The notes: generated by a model not told the origin, from the sequence alone. Numbered from the stretch's first letter, positions 1 to 11,539 are shown. The stretch: 64,000 nt of DNA from Escarpia spicata (GCA_963995525.1 OZ023206.1:23791777-23855776); one strand, 5' to 3'. Made by a program: numbers and translations.

Positions 1-120
1 ATGTATCTATATATACTGTATATATATATGTATGTATATATATATACACACATATGTATTTATATATATGTATACATATATATACACATATATATATACA
101 TATATATATACACATATGTG

Positions 121-151
<31 letters not shown>

Positions 152-232
152 GTGTATATATATACACACACACACAGATATATATATATATATATATGTA
201 TGCATGTATGTATGAATGAATGTATGTATATC
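1..232. repeat. AT-rich TATA/CATA/TATG microsatellite
   Basis: Nearly pure alternation of TA with CATA and TGTA steps, ending in TATG/AATG tetranucleotides just before the splice donor of the Patched exon. It therefore begins the next intron of that minus-strand gene. Tyrosine/isoleucine-rich reading frames across it are by-products of the repeat and are not proteins. Confidence 0.95.
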
Positions 233-235
233 TAC

Positions 236-568
236 CTGCTAGTGACTTGGGCACAGCTTTCATGCACGTGACTGCATGCTGGCTATTTGCCTCTCGGTGT
301 CCTGTCAGCACCACGCAGGCTGCGAAGAAGGTGATCTGATAGAAATAGTCGAACAAAACGGCGACCACCGTGAAAGTGCAGAAGATTCGCACCGATCTGA
401 ATTTCGTGATTGTCCCGATGCCAATCGACAGAGCGTCCGTAAGGCTTGTGATTGTGATCGACAACGCCGCTTCCGAGAACGCGTTGCCCATGCGCTCTTC
501 AACGGACAACCGGAAGTCGGTTTGTCGCCATGCTGCCAGCATGATAAACATGTCGTCGACGCCAATTC
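236..568 (-). CDS. Patched-domain protein, second coding exon (sterol-sensing-domain part)
   Basis: This exon continues the reading frame of 721-1711. Read on the minus strand, the acceptor is ATATTGCAG just before 568 and the donor is AGCAG|GTAGAT after 236. Joining the single base left over from the upstream exon restores [11 protein letters not shown]. This is the GxxVDD signature at the end of transmembrane segment 4 of Patched/Dispatched/NPC1-type (RND superfamily) proteins. Further hydrophobic stretches follow ([40 protein letters not shown]), matching segments 5 and 6 of the sterol-sensing domain. The exon ends in a hydrophilic stretch ([16 protein letters not shown]), presumably cytosolic. 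The second half of the protein, expected to hold six more membrane spans, lies left of the window. The fit to Patched-related proteins (PTCHD/PTR group) is clear; the exact orthologue cannot be told. Confidence 0.88.
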
Positions 569-720
569 CTGCAATATTAAGATAAAAAATGCAAATAAAA
601 TACGCACGCAAATAAAACACGCACAATTACAATAAACAAAGATTGTATCAAAACCAGCTTCAAACTTTTCGCTGAAACGAACTAATATTTTTCATAAGAG
701 AAGCAAAAACGGCGACTTAC

Positions 721-1711
721 CAAGAACAAGGAAGGGACTTGAAGCGACGACATCAATGAAAGGCATACCAATGTGGAGCACGAGACCGAACCCCGAGACA
801 ATAGCGAGAACGGCTGAGAATACGCCGAGAGGTCCAAGCCACGGTTTACTGCGCACCCAGTCTGCACTCATGCAGGACACGACGGTAAATGCGATTAGAA
901 CTACTAACACTATAGGCAGCAACGGAAATATTGCACCAACGTTCCGCTTCAGTTCGTCTTCGAGAGAGTGAGCGGTGAAACGAGTCACGGTGATGTGTTT
1001 GTAACTTTTGTCGACGATGACTGACAGGAATTTCTCCTGCCACTTTATTACAGCTTCGGCATTTTCATAAGATAAGAGGTAATAGTGCAGCGACCATGCT
1101 TTTGCTTCAGTGTCGCCATCTGCCGTCGTACTGACCCCGCCAATGGTACTTCCGAGGAAGAATGTCAAATTGCGTCGGCCTCGCGTAATCCTGTGTACGG
1201 GATACGCCAAATCGTTTAGATTTACGTTCATAACTCCATGCAATATAATGAGCGTGTCTGTCGCATTCTCGCACGATCCTGTGCACAGATCGCTGTAGCT
1301 ATACGTCATCCCGTCTACATCAACTGTGATATTTCGAATATCCTTATCAAGTTGTACCACATCCTTGAAAACGTTTTCTGTCAACACGTTACCCTCTTTC
1401 TCCTTCGACGTCACGATCACGCGGCCATATTGACCGATGATTGACATTCTGATGACATTAAAGTTGTCTGATTTCTCGTTTTCAGGGAACATATGTTGTA
1501 ATGTGGAACGTTCCTCTTTCGACCGGGCACCTTCTGGGGTGTAAAACTTCTCTACGTCGTATTCTTCGTGGAAATTGAAAACGCCTGATCCCAGGGCCGC
1601 GGTCAAGAGCAGCGGACAAACGAGGAACCATATTGGGTGGCGGGCAATGAAGCGACCGTAAACGTAGAAGACTCTACTTAACCGCTTCTCAATGCAGTCG
1701 AAGTGCACCAT
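721..1711 (-). CDS. Patched-domain protein, first coding exon
   Basis: The exon encodes 330 residues plus one base. The start at 1711 is well supported because an in-frame TAA lies five codons upstream. A probable acceptor (TTTTTTCAG before 1769) implies a short 5' UTR in this exon and a non-coding exon further right. Residues 27-46 form the first membrane span (IWFLVCPLLLTAALGSGVF). A large ectodomain of about 210 residues follows, with possible N-glycosylation sites NIT, NAT and NLT and the conserved early stretch YTPEGARSKEER. Spans 2 and 3 are near residues 260-280 and 291-312, and span 4 begins at SSPFLVLG, where the donor G|GTAAGT cuts. This is the usual order of PTCHD/PTR proteins, which are plasma- or endomembrane proteins of the RND family linked to sterol or Hedgehog-type transport. 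The substrate of this one is unknown. No disruption is seen. Confidence 0.9.
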
Positions 1712-1924
1712 TGTATGTCTTTGTTACTCCACGTTCTCTGTAGCATGCGCTTCAACCTTATTCGCCGACCTGAAAAAATAATCACAACGAATAAGTCTTA
1801 AATGAAGTACTTTGTTGTGATTTATATACCAACAACGCTCTTGCAAATACACTTTTTATGATTATGGATTCGGATTCTGGGGCTTTCATGTTTGAACAGC
1901 TGCCTATATTTAGGAATAAGATGG

Positions 1925-2149
1925 ATTACCCACGCGCGCGAACATACACACACACGCACACGCTCACACACACACACAACACACACAACACACACACGCG
2001 CACGCACATGTACACACACACACACATGTACACACACACGCGCGCGCGAGCGCACACCCACCACCCCACACGCACATACATATTACACACACGCGCGCGC
2101 GTACACACACACACACGCGCACACACACGCACACACGGGCGCGCGCGCG

Positions 2150-2180
<31 letters not shown>

Positions 2181-2214
2181 TCGCGCTCCAGCACGCGCAC
2201 GTGTACACGCGTAT

Positions 2215-2294
<80 letters not shown>

Positions 2295-2295
2295 T
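1925..2295. repeat. (CA)n microsatellite with CG-rich interruptions
   Basis: A compound CA/CG dinucleotide tract: CACACG and CGCGCG runs from 1930 to 2215, then an almost pure (CA)n from about 2216 to 2293. It lies upstream of the Patched gene. Long His/Thr or Cys/Val frames here are repeat artefacts. Alternating purine-pyrimidine of this kind can in principle adopt Z-DNA. Confidence 0.95.
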
Positions 2296-2581
2296 CATAA
2301 CATTAAAATAACAAAATAACTCTCCCTTGATCTATAGCTTAATATGTTAAGATATGATATGGAAATATATACCAATAACATGGTGAGTTTGAAATTATTA
2401 TGATAATGGTAGCGTTTATGGGACTGCTAGCTCACGTAAATAGTGCAAATTACAATTGCCTGACAAAATACAAAGAATCTCTCGATTGGGAATGATAATA
2501 CATACAAATAGTGGATGCTAAAAATTATAACTACGTTAGCGAAATGATTGCTCTATGTTACACCAGACGTTAGGCTTATAG

Positions 2582-3060
2582 TCCAGTCAATCTATGGTTC
2601 AACCTCAAACAAATTGTAATAGTAAGTTTTGTGGTATTTTTAGATTATACCGTATGTTTTTTTACCAGAGAAAAAGTCCACCAAAATACATTTGGTGGAA
2701 CATGTCATTATGTCTATAAAGGTGATGTATATCATTGGAAAGACAGTGCATTTAGCTGTGTAATGGTGCCTAGCAATTTTCATTGCAATGAATATTAAAG
2801 TCAGAATCGTATTCTAAACACATTTACAAATTATCGCAATTTACATGTACCCCGATTTTCGGCCTAGTCCAGTCAATCTATGGTTTAACCTCAAACAAAT
2901 TGTAATAGCAATCATTATGGCGTTGTTATTTAGCACTATATATCTGCATTATTAGTAAAAAGTCCACAGAAATTCACATGTTGGAACATTTCCATTTCTG
3001 ACGATAATGACAAGTGGTCGAAAGTCGCTGCCGGGAAATAATTTATTTAAGCTGATTATT
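2582..3060 (+). repeat. Two diverged copies of a dispersed non-coding repeat
   Basis: The block CCAGTCAATCTATGGTT followed by CAAACAAATTGTAATAG occurs near 2582 and again near 2870. Each copy is followed 60-120 bases later by AAAAGTCCAC and then TTGGTGGAACATG (2692) or TTGGAACATTTCC (2983). A third copy lies on the opposite strand at 5932-6125. The flanking DNA (2300-3580) is AT-rich and shows no coding signal. Confidence 0.7.
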
Positions 3061-3579
3061 CTATATTCTTTGCGCCATTTATACACATGATGTACACCGT
3101 TGGAAGGGTTATAGATATATTAATACAACGATATACACCAAGTTTAATTCCATCTAGTAATAACATGAAAATCATTTTCTAAATACAGTGAAACCCGAAT
3201 TTTAGACGCCATGGGAAGTAGCTTTGCGATCAACCGAATTTTGCTTACATATATAGTCATTAACTTGTTTATTTCAACACAGTTGATGCCCTTAGCTACT
3301 GTTTCTCAACAGTAACACCGTTTTCATTAATATGTTAGTATGTCTTGTATTTGGTTGATATTTTAACTCAGGTACTTATTCCAATAACAGTTATCTTCAC
3401 CCAAACCATACGCGGTAAAAATTGCAGTGAGGTGTGTACTTACATCCTTATTATTGCTTAACATGTAGCGTTATGTACTGGTACATGATACATTAAAACA
3501 CTGCTGTCGTTGAGAGCTTCCACGGAGATGTTAGTTGCAATTTGACACACCACGCACAGAAGTACATTCAAGTCCGTTC

Positions 3580-4340
3580 TTTCTGTAACTACATCGCAAC
3601 GGATTTTAGTTTGTCTTGCCAAAGCCAACAGCTCACTCGGTCGCCTGCTGAAATGTATTCCTATGGCAGAATCACTCGTTGTGTTTGTCAACAAAGATAC
3701 AAGTATACAAGGCTGTCGTCGTCACTACCCTTTTGTATGGGGCAGAGGCGTGGGTCCTCTACAGAAAGCAAGTACAACTGCTTGAACGGTTCCACCAGCA
3801 TTGTCGGCGCTCCATCACGGGACTGCATTGGCAGGACTATGTCTTCAACAAAGAAGTCCTGGAAAAGGCAATCCTCCGGAGCATCGAAACCATGTTGATG
3901 CTCAGACAACTCAGCTGGGCAGGCCACGTCTCCCGCATGTATGGCATAAGAATGCCATAAGTTGTATTTTATGGTAAGCTTCGTTAGGGCAACCGAGATA
4001 GAAATACCAACTGAAGCGGCAACTCACCCTGGCAAGACCACAAAGGTTGGGAACAGCTAGCAGCAGACAGAAACATCTACAGAGCGACTACCATGAGAGC
4101 TGTCTAGGACTTTGAGCATTCCAGAAGAAAAGCAGACATGGAAAAACGTAGGCGGAGGACAGAATCTGCGTCACAGGCACCTTCAGGCCAAGTAAACCTT
4201 TGCCCAACCTGTTCCAAATCCAAGATAGGCCTCTGCAACCACCAAAATGCGTGCCGCCCCCCAGGGGATCTTCCCACTGATCATCACAAGCGAACAATCT
4301 GCCCCACACAACGGATGACCGATCGGTGTCTTCACCAATG
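3580..4340 (+). mobile_element. LINE 3' fragment: end of reverse transcriptase plus zinc-knuckle tail
   Basis: The frame around 3679-3957 reads TKIQVYKAVVVTTLLYGAEA, then LERFHQHCRRSITGLHWQD and RQLSWAGHVSRM. This is the conserved C-terminal thumb region of animal non-LTR reverse transcriptases. After frameshifts the same product continues with WEQLAADRNIYRATTMRAV near 4050-4110 and EKRRRRTESAS at 4141. It ends with the C2H2-like knuckle CPTCSKSKIGLCNHQNAC around 4200-4256. The N-terminal endonuclease and most of the RT are missing, and at least three frame changes are needed. It is a dead, 5'-truncated copy. Confidence 0.85.
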
Positions 4341-4529
4341 AGAATAGTGTGGATTTTGTTTGATGAGTTCAGTGCTGTCTAACGATCATTAGCTTAGCGT
4401 CCTCTGCATGAAAACAACAGCACCAGCTTTCTCAAGGTAATTGCTCAGTAAGTTGATGAATATGTGCTTGTTTTCTCTGTTGGCCAAAAAACTCCTCCTT
4501 TAGGAGGAGGGCCTTGCTGATCAGCGTCA

Positions 4530-4900
4530 CCTGAAGACGTGCCCTCTGCACATAATCTGTGGGAGACAACGCTTTGGTGGACACTGGCTTTTTCCCACAC
4601 TCATCTTCAGATGCTGTGGAAGGCTGCTGATCAGCAAGGTCCTCCTCATTTGAACATCACGCAGTTTGTATGGGAGGTGAATGACAGTATCCCGTCACCC
4701 AGCTTTGACATTGGACCCTCGGATTCTCCAGGTCTGACTGATGTCAAAAACTGTAATTGCAAAGCAGAGAGCAAGGCAATTAGCACTGACGGTTGCAGTT
4801 GCCACGGCAATAATATGTCATGTTCCATATATTGTGCGTGTACTGCTGGCGATGGGTGTTGTAACCCTCTCACGATTGGGGACGATACGTACGTAATATA
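4530..4900 (+). pseudogene. Cysteine-rich CXC-like C-terminal fragment, probably transposon-associated
   Basis: A 138-codon frame (4539-4952) reads LQMLWKAADQQGPPHLNIT, then DVKNCNCKAESKA and CSCHGNNMSCSIYCACTAGD, ending at CCNPL. The regular Cys spacing CNCKA...CSCHG...CSIYCACT resembles the CXC-type cysteine-rich tails at the C-terminus of long repetitive ORFs in many marine invertebrate genomes. I recognise the pattern but not a named family. The upstream part is degraded and no start or splice context supports an independent gene. It directly follows the LINE fragment. Confidence 0.5.
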
Positions 4901-4974
4901 TTTGAAATCATCGCACCTGATAATCTATATTTTTGCATCAACATTACGGCTCTAGCTTATGTAGGTCTTTAATT

Positions 4975-5930
4975 ATAGCGATAACTGGTTTTGATGGGCG
5001 CCATATTTAGATAATTGGTCAGATACTGTGAAATTTGTTTAGACGACCGCCATCTTTAAAAATGGCGGATCCGAAAGTCGGAGAAGACCAAACGTAAAAT
5101 ATTTGAAATGTCTGACCTCTAAAACCCATGTTTTGACACCAAAATTAGGGTTGTGGGTGATGTTAAGAAATGCGGAAATGTGATTTGCCGGTCATTTTTA
5201 AATAACTGCCATTTCTTTAAAACAAAAAAAATTTCACCTCATATTTTCTATTGACTGAAACACTGTAGATGATATTCGTGCAAAAAAATTCTTTTGGCAA
5301 GCAAATTGTTCGGGAAGACATGGTTCACCGCACTATATTGAGAATTTGAACAGACACTTGTATGCATGCTACCACTGTCAACTGTATGGATTGATAATTA
5401 TTTATTATATGTTGTGCAACAATATCACAACGAGATTCAATGTGTTTCTGTTGTTGATTGTGTTAAAATTATTATAGGGGCATAGACAACAGATGCGAAT
5501 CAAAGTCATTGGAGATATGCATAAACATTGCATTGGAAATAAGCATGTAATAAGATCCAACATGGCCGATATCTGAACATTTTATGAAATGACAAACATG
5601 CAGCCGTTATATACATCTGGCGATGTGTTTATCTTAAACGTTGACGATGAAAATATCGGTCTTGACACCACTTTTGTGACATTATCCATTTATTCAATTG
5701 CAAATGGACTAAGTCAATGATATATAGCAACGCTACTCCCCTATAGCGACTAAAATTGGGGATCACTGTTTTTAAAACGATTGTTCACATTAATATTTAA
5801 CGAATTTATACTTATTATATATTGCTGGGTAGAATAATCCATTGTCTTGCCAATGATGTGCAAAATGAATATGAAATATTTAATGAAAATATATATCATA
5901 GCTTAAATAACGCCTACTCCTACATTTCAC
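4975..5930. other. Intergenic AT-rich DNA, no feature recognised
   Basis: I see no coding frame, RNA gene or clear repeat. A short self-complementary motif GCCATCTTTAAAAATGGC lies at 5050-5067. Confidence 0.5.
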
Positions 5931-5931
5931 T

Positions 5932-6125
5932 AAGCCAAAATGTCATAGGCAGCGACTTTTGACCACTTGTCAATGTTGTCAAAAATTACAATGTTCCACC
6001 ATATGGATTTCGGTGGACTTTTGTTCTGGTAATGTATACTTATAGTACTAACTAAAGACACTGTTATAATTACTATTGCAATTTGTTTGAAGTTGGCCCT
6101 CTTTTGGGCATAGATTGACTGGACT
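5932..6125 (-). repeat. Third copy of the dispersed repeat of 2.6-3.0 kb, inverted
   Basis: Read on the minus strand from 6125, this starts AGTCCAGTCAATCTATG, then TCAAACAAATTGCAATAG, AAAAGTCCACCGAAATCC and GTGGAACATTGTAATTTTTG. It matches the copies at 2582 and 2870 and their downstream parts in the same order. It also shares GACAAGTGGTC and AAAGTCGCTGCC with 3009-3033. Confidence 0.7.
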
Positions 6126-6559
6126 ATTACATCATACCATAACAGAAGAACAACCCTTTTTTCTCCTGTTTTGCTGCAAGCCAAATTCCTGTCGCGGGAC
6201 TTACCCCAAAGACAGCGGACGGTGTCTGAAGATCGTACGATTTTGACAATGTTCGAAGAATATTTCGCCAATTTACTTAATTATGGTGGTAATATGGAGG
6301 CAGACAATCCGATAAACAATACAATGTTCCTCAACGTGCTGATTAAATTCGTGGCATGACAAATAATATGACTTGCCCATAACACATACGAGGGAGACGC
6401 ACACATTACACAAAACGAGGCGCCAAGTTTCACTGCTGTGTGATATAAATGATAGGGACTAAGCATCTGCATCTCTGCATTCTCAGAGAGACGTAAAGTG
6501 AAACGTATATTATTATTATCATCACAAGTTATATTTATAGCCAATCAGCACCAACAGCG

Positions 6560-8262
6560 CCAAGAACATTAAAAAGACAACACAACTAAAGGCAACAATC
6601 CAGTCAAACAATACCGACATCATATTCCTAGTCTAAACCAAAATAGATTAAAACTATCCCACCTACTCATTTCTATCACTAAACTATGACTCAGAATGCA
6701 TACAAATGTCCATGGCGGTGCAGTACACGTAGCCTTCCGCGATGACATCGCTACAGAACCACTTCCAAACCTTAACTTCAATTGTGAAATAGTATGGACA
6801 AAAATTCACTTTGCACGAAACAAATCCTATTATCGACCCTCCAATGACCATCTCCAATCTCTCGAAGCTCTCCATTTATCTTTGACGAACCTATACAGAT
6901 AACAAACAACTCCCTCTAACGTAGTTATAGCAGGATATTTACCCTTCCTAATATAAATTGGCACAACCAAAAAACCACAAGCAATAGAAGTGTCAGCAAA
7001 CACAACAAACTACTATAAATAATGAGTGAATTTGGATTGCAAAACATGGTGAATGACCCCACACGAATCGATTCTGGCTATAGCCTTGACCTAATACTCA
7101 CCATAAATCCATCCATAATCGTTAATACTCACACCACTCTCGGCATCCCGGCATGAGTAATCACGAAGCCGTATCCATCAGTGTCAACATAAACCCGGTT
7201 CGCAAGAGGAAATCACCACACAAAGTATTCCAATTCAAATCCGCAGACTGGGGAAAATCTAAAGACTGCATGACCCAATTAGCAACATAATGCTTTGACA
7301 TGGACCCCGATTCAAGAGATATTAACACAAACTGGATCTTTTTTTCGGACACAACTTGCCACACTGATCAACAATACCATCCCTTGTTGAAACACCAAAG
7401 CAAAAATCCACCTCCCTTATATAACACGGAAAATAATAACAATGAAACGAAAACGCTACAAAGCAACAAAAAAGCAAAACAAACTGGACTTAACAGCGAC
7501 TGGTAACAGTTTAAAGAACTCAGAAGGCAAGCCACTAAGGCTGCAGCCAAATCTTACAAAGATTACGTAAACAACAACAATGGAGACAGCTTAAAAACAA
7601 ACCCTAAAAATTCTGGTCATTCATCAAAGCAAACAAACGAGAAAACATTGGCATTCCCACACTGCAAGTAAACGAACAACCAATCATCAATGATTGAACA
7701 ACCAATTTACTTCCGTGTTCATCCAAGAAATCTACCCTATCCCCCAACAAACACCTACCTCTTATTCTAATATGCCCCCTCTTGAAATCGAGATAGCTGG
7801 TGAAATCAAGCAACTGAAAAATCTAGACAAAAACAATGCTACTGGCCCAGATGAACTCTTAACCAGAGTTCTAAAAATAACTGCTGAGGAAATAGTTCCC
7901 ATTATCACACACATCTCCCAACAGTAATAAAACACATGCAAACTCCCCGACGACTGGCTCCAAGCACTAGTAACTCCAATACACACAAAAACCACAAATC
8001 TGACCCTGCAAACTACAGACCAGTATCACTAACATGCATCCTCTATAAAGTCATGGAACACATCATTCTAAGTAATATGTGGAAACACCTGAATAAACAC
8101 AACATCATCCTCCACTTCCAACACGAATTCCAATTAGGACTGTATTGTGAATCTCAACTCATCGAGACAGTCCTTGACTGAATGACTGCTATGGACAACA
8201 AAACACAAATTGATGCAATCCTGTTTGATTTTGCCAAAGCGTTTCACAAAGTCCCCCATAAA
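6560..8262 (+). mobile_element. CR1/Jockey-type LINE, left part (endonuclease and start of RT)
   Basis: Pieces of one pol protein appear in order on the plus strand, with many stops and frameshifts. Endonuclease parts are TTQLKATIQSNNTDIIFLV near 6575, HGGAVHVAFRDDIATEPLP at 6710-6770, VWTKIHFARNK near 6800 and NDPTRIDSGYSLDLIL near 7050-7100. Linker and RT parts follow: IKQLKNLDKNNATGPDELL at 7805-7862, DPANYRPVSLTCILYKVME at 8000-8056, and DAILFDFAKAFHKVPHK ending near 8262. The last is RT motif A, with catalytic FAKAF context. Translation then stops matching abruptly and an opposite-strand Penelope element begins. The rest of this LINE resumes at about 9969. Confidence 0.85.
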
Positions 8263-9968
8263 TCTGAATCCAAATCAGAAACTTTCATTTTTCATATCCA
8301 AGATGTACTTAATTTACCTGGTAGAGGCTTTCGTCAACGTATCACGTCGACTTTATCAGTACCGATGACGCCGAATGACATCATCGTGCACGTGAGGCAG
8401 TTTGTAATTGCCCTCGTCTCTGTTGATGGGTGTTCTGGTTTTCCTGATCCAGATGGCTTCCTTGATATGCCAGATTCTTCTCTTGGGTTCCTTGTCTACA
8501 ATGTTCACTCCACCCCAGTCTATGACGTGGTTTTCAGTTGTCTTAAGGTCTGTAGGGGCGGACATATTGATTGTAGACATCACTCTTGTTTCCCGCTCCT
8601 TGTGTATTTCTCAGGTTTTGTGTTCTCTACGTCCTTTCTATGTTACTCCATTTGTGTTTTGAGTAGTCTTCCTGTCTCCCTAATGAACTCAACACCACAA
8701 TTCTTGCACGGTATTTGGTACACCAATTCGCCATGTTCTTCTAGCTCTACTTTGTCCTTGGGTTGCCTAAGGGTGGTGTGAGGACGCTACTCCATACTTC
8801 TTTAGTGCTCGATGTACTTTCTCTGAGACCCCCTCTACGCATGGGATGACTACTTGGCTCCGGTAGTTTCTGTCCTTAGTCTTTCTGTTGGACGTTTTCT
8901 TCTTATTGCTATCTGTCACCTTTTTCAAGGTCCAGGACGGATAGCCACATACTCTTAGAGCTCCTCTCAACTGTTCCACCTCTTACTTCTTGTCCTCCTC
9001 CTCTGAAGTTATCGTCTCACACCTATTCATAAGGGTTCTGACAACTCCCAACTTCTGATGTTTGGCGTGGTGGGACGCAAAGTTCAGGTATTGGTCAATG
9101 TTCGTCTTCTTTCTGTACACTGTGGACTTCACACTGCCATCTTCGTTTCCGGCGAACTTTGCATCCAAGAAGGGCATGCTGTTGCTTTCTTCGTCTTCCC
9201 GCGTGAAAATGATGCTACCTGTGGGGTCTACAGTGTTCATATGTTGTTGTAATGTCTTTGCTTTTCCTGTGTGCACAAGGCAAATTACATCGTCCACATA
9301 TCGCTTCCAGTTTTTCGGTTGGCAATCGACTGGAGCTGTGACTATTATTTTCTGCTCCAGGTCCTCCATGTAGAGGTTCATGATAATGAGGGTACCGGAC
9401 TGCCAAGGCTACCCCAAACATATGCTGGTAAATTTCTCTTCGAAATCTGAAGTATGTCGATTTCAAGTACAAATTTCAACAAATCCATGACGTCGTCTAC
9501 ATTTAGGTTTGTTCTCTTCTTTGGTGTCTTGTCATTCTCTAGTCTTTTTTTGATGATTTTGCAAGACACTCTGATCTGGGTTTTCGTGAACAGCGATACA
9601 CCAACTTATGACACAAATGATTCTCCTTCTTCCATTCTCAGCTGTGTTATTTCTTTCACCAGTTCTTGTGAGTTTTCCGTGAGGTGTTCTGTTTTTCCAA
9701 CAAGTGGTTATAGTATGTTGGCCAATTCCCTGGATACTCTGTATGTTATTGTATGTGTGTAGTCAACAATTGGTCTAAGCGGCACCCTCTCCTTGTGGAT
9801 ATTTGGTGATCCATACATCCGTGGTACTTTTTCTAGCGTAGGATACAAGTACCAGTACTGATCTTTGGTGATCTTCCCTTCCTTCTCCAAGGAATTTACC
9901 ATTCTGGTGAATTCTGCCTTAGATTTCTTGGTCGGATCATTTTTTAACTTCTCACATGTCGCTTCGTC
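8263..9968 (-). mobile_element. Penelope-like retroelement (RT plus GIY-YIG), inserted in a LINE
   Basis: On the minus strand from 9968 down: DPTKKSKAEFTRMVNSLEKE and DQYWYLYPTLEKVPRMYGSP (N-terminal RT), then RPIVDYTHTITYRVSRELA. After frame changes come TYFRFRREIYQHMFGVAL and MNLYMEDLEQKI, the catalytic box KRYVDDVICLVHT (9280-9320), and then MPFLDAKF and TVYRKKTNIDQYLNFASHH. Towards 8700, ELVYQIPCKNCGVEFIRETG is the GIY-YIG-type endonuclease that distinguishes Penelope elements. PTDLKTTENHVIDWGGVNI (8450-8560) is the usual C-terminal tail. The YVDD residues are intact, but at least four frameshifts or stops make it inactive. Its ends coincide with the break in the surrounding LINE. Confidence 0.87.
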
Positions 9969-10410
9969 ACTAATCCAACTCCAAACATGGTCTGACAATT
10001 GGCAAATGGAATTTAACATTTCTAAATGTGTCCACCTCCCAATAACAAACAAAACTAAACCCAGACTACACTCGTATTCACTCTTCGGCAGCAGACCTAG
10101 TGACCACTCTTGGATGGCCAACTCTTGAACGACGACGCATTATCAAACAAACCATGACACTTTATACAATTTTAAATAACATTATCTAGATCAACCCACC
10201 CGCCAGACCTTCTAACACAGTCAAGAAACCGTGGCCACTGTGTAGCAACTAGGTGCCGCATTAATGCAACTGTTTTCCCCTTTTACCCCAAAGCAATCGA
10301 TATCATTATAGAACATGATCCCAACACAAATCATTGAAATAGAAAGCCCCCTTGCTTTTCAAACAGCCATCATGAACCTTCCATTCAGCACACCCAATTA
10401 TTTACCTCCA
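9969..10410 (+). mobile_element. CR1/Jockey-type LINE, right part (RT C-terminus)
   Basis: This continues the element of 6560-8262: LQTWSDNWQMEFNISKC with HLPITNKTKPRLH at 9975-10070. A small internal deletion follows, then WPTLERRR and MTLYTILNNII near 10115-10185, and AFQTAIMNLPF near 10355-10385. The part between motif A (KVPHK) and LQTWSDNWQ, which should hold the second catalytic box (ADD), is absent on both sides of the Penelope insertion. Confidence 0.8.
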
Positions 10411-11055
10411 TTTAAGAATAATTTATTAATTTAAGCAACCCACAGTGCAAGTACACAAACACTACCCAATTTTAGAACGCGATCGATGGGCTAAGAACTG
10501 GGACTTTAGAAGTAGACCATCCTAGACGGTGGAATCCACGTGAATTGAGTAATATGTAGGCTGTATAGACTTTTGTTGACCCGTTTGTTCCGAAAAGACG
10601 GCCGATCTAACACACATTTATATTCAAGAACACCGGGCACCTAGTATCAGTATACTTTTGTCATTTCATAAAGTATTTGTATATTCAACATTTAAAGGTA
10701 AACACTAATATGACGAGCATGTAATTAAAAATAAATATTAGTATTTTGAGCACTGGCATCGGAACGGGGGTCTAGAAGAAGCTGAACATCCAGCGTATAA
10801 ATTGGGGGGCTTAGCCCACGGTATTTTTTTAATGTTGTAGTTATTTTTGTAGCAACCTCCGAGTTAGTTCAGAAAGCACAGCGAAAATTATCCAACAACA
10901 CCACCACCCTTATCTTCCGATATCATATCGGACCGCAGCAAATTGCTCAAACGCCGCGACTCAGCCCTCCATCGTTATAATCATCACGTGTCGGTGTCTA
11001 GTATGAAATACCATAGAAAATAATGATTATCGTTGTAAAAAAAAATTATTAAACA
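10411..11055. other. Intergenic, no feature recognised
   Basis: AT-rich DNA between two LINE fragments; no frame or repeat can be supported. Confidence 0.5.
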
Positions 11056-11059
11056 ATAT

Positions 11060-11410
11060 ATAACTTGGCGAAAGACATCCTGGATGGACAACTCGCCACT
11101 GGACGCCAGCCCACAGATTCAAGGACGCCTGTAAGCGCGACATCAAGGCCTGCCTGTGACATCAGTTCTGAAGAATCGGAGGCGGTGTCGGAAGAGCGCA
11201 CTGCATGGCGTCCGACTGTATACAGAGGCATTGTGCAAGATGACGAAAAGAGACACCAACATGCGGCTGAGAAGAGGATGCGGCGCTGTACTAGCATTGT
11301 CATCCTGCTTCTTCTGCTCTGGCATAGGCAGGGACTGTCACTCCCAAATCAGGGACTGTAACTCCCAAATCAGACTGCACAGCCATAGCTGCCAAATTTC
11401 CAGAAACTGA
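11060..11410 (+). mobile_element. LINE 3' terminal fragment
   Basis: The frame from 11065 reads AKDILDGQLATGRQPTDSR and then, after shifts, ACDISS, RTAWRPTVYRGIVQDDEKR and HQHAAEKRMRRCTS. It ends with GRDCHSQIRLHSHSC in another frame near 11330-11390. This is the C-terminal zinc-knuckle region of a LINE pol, the same general type as 3580-4340 but a different copy. A nearly duplicated segment (ctcccaaatcagggactgta) sits at 11340-11360. Only the 3' end is kept. Confidence 0.75.
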
Positions 11411-11424
11411 CAACAGGGCGCATC

Positions 11425-11495
11425 AGTGTGTGTGTATGTGTGTGTGTGTGGGTGGGGGTGGGGGTGTGCGTATGTGTGTGTGTGTGTGTGTGTCG
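11425..11495. repeat. (TG)n microsatellite
   Basis: TGTG repeats interrupted by GGTGGGGGTGGGGGTG, placed right behind the LINE 3' end. Confidence 0.9.
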
Positions 11496-11539
11496 ATAAA
11501 TATATTAGATTGAGTTTAAAAGACTGAACGTCAGTAGTT

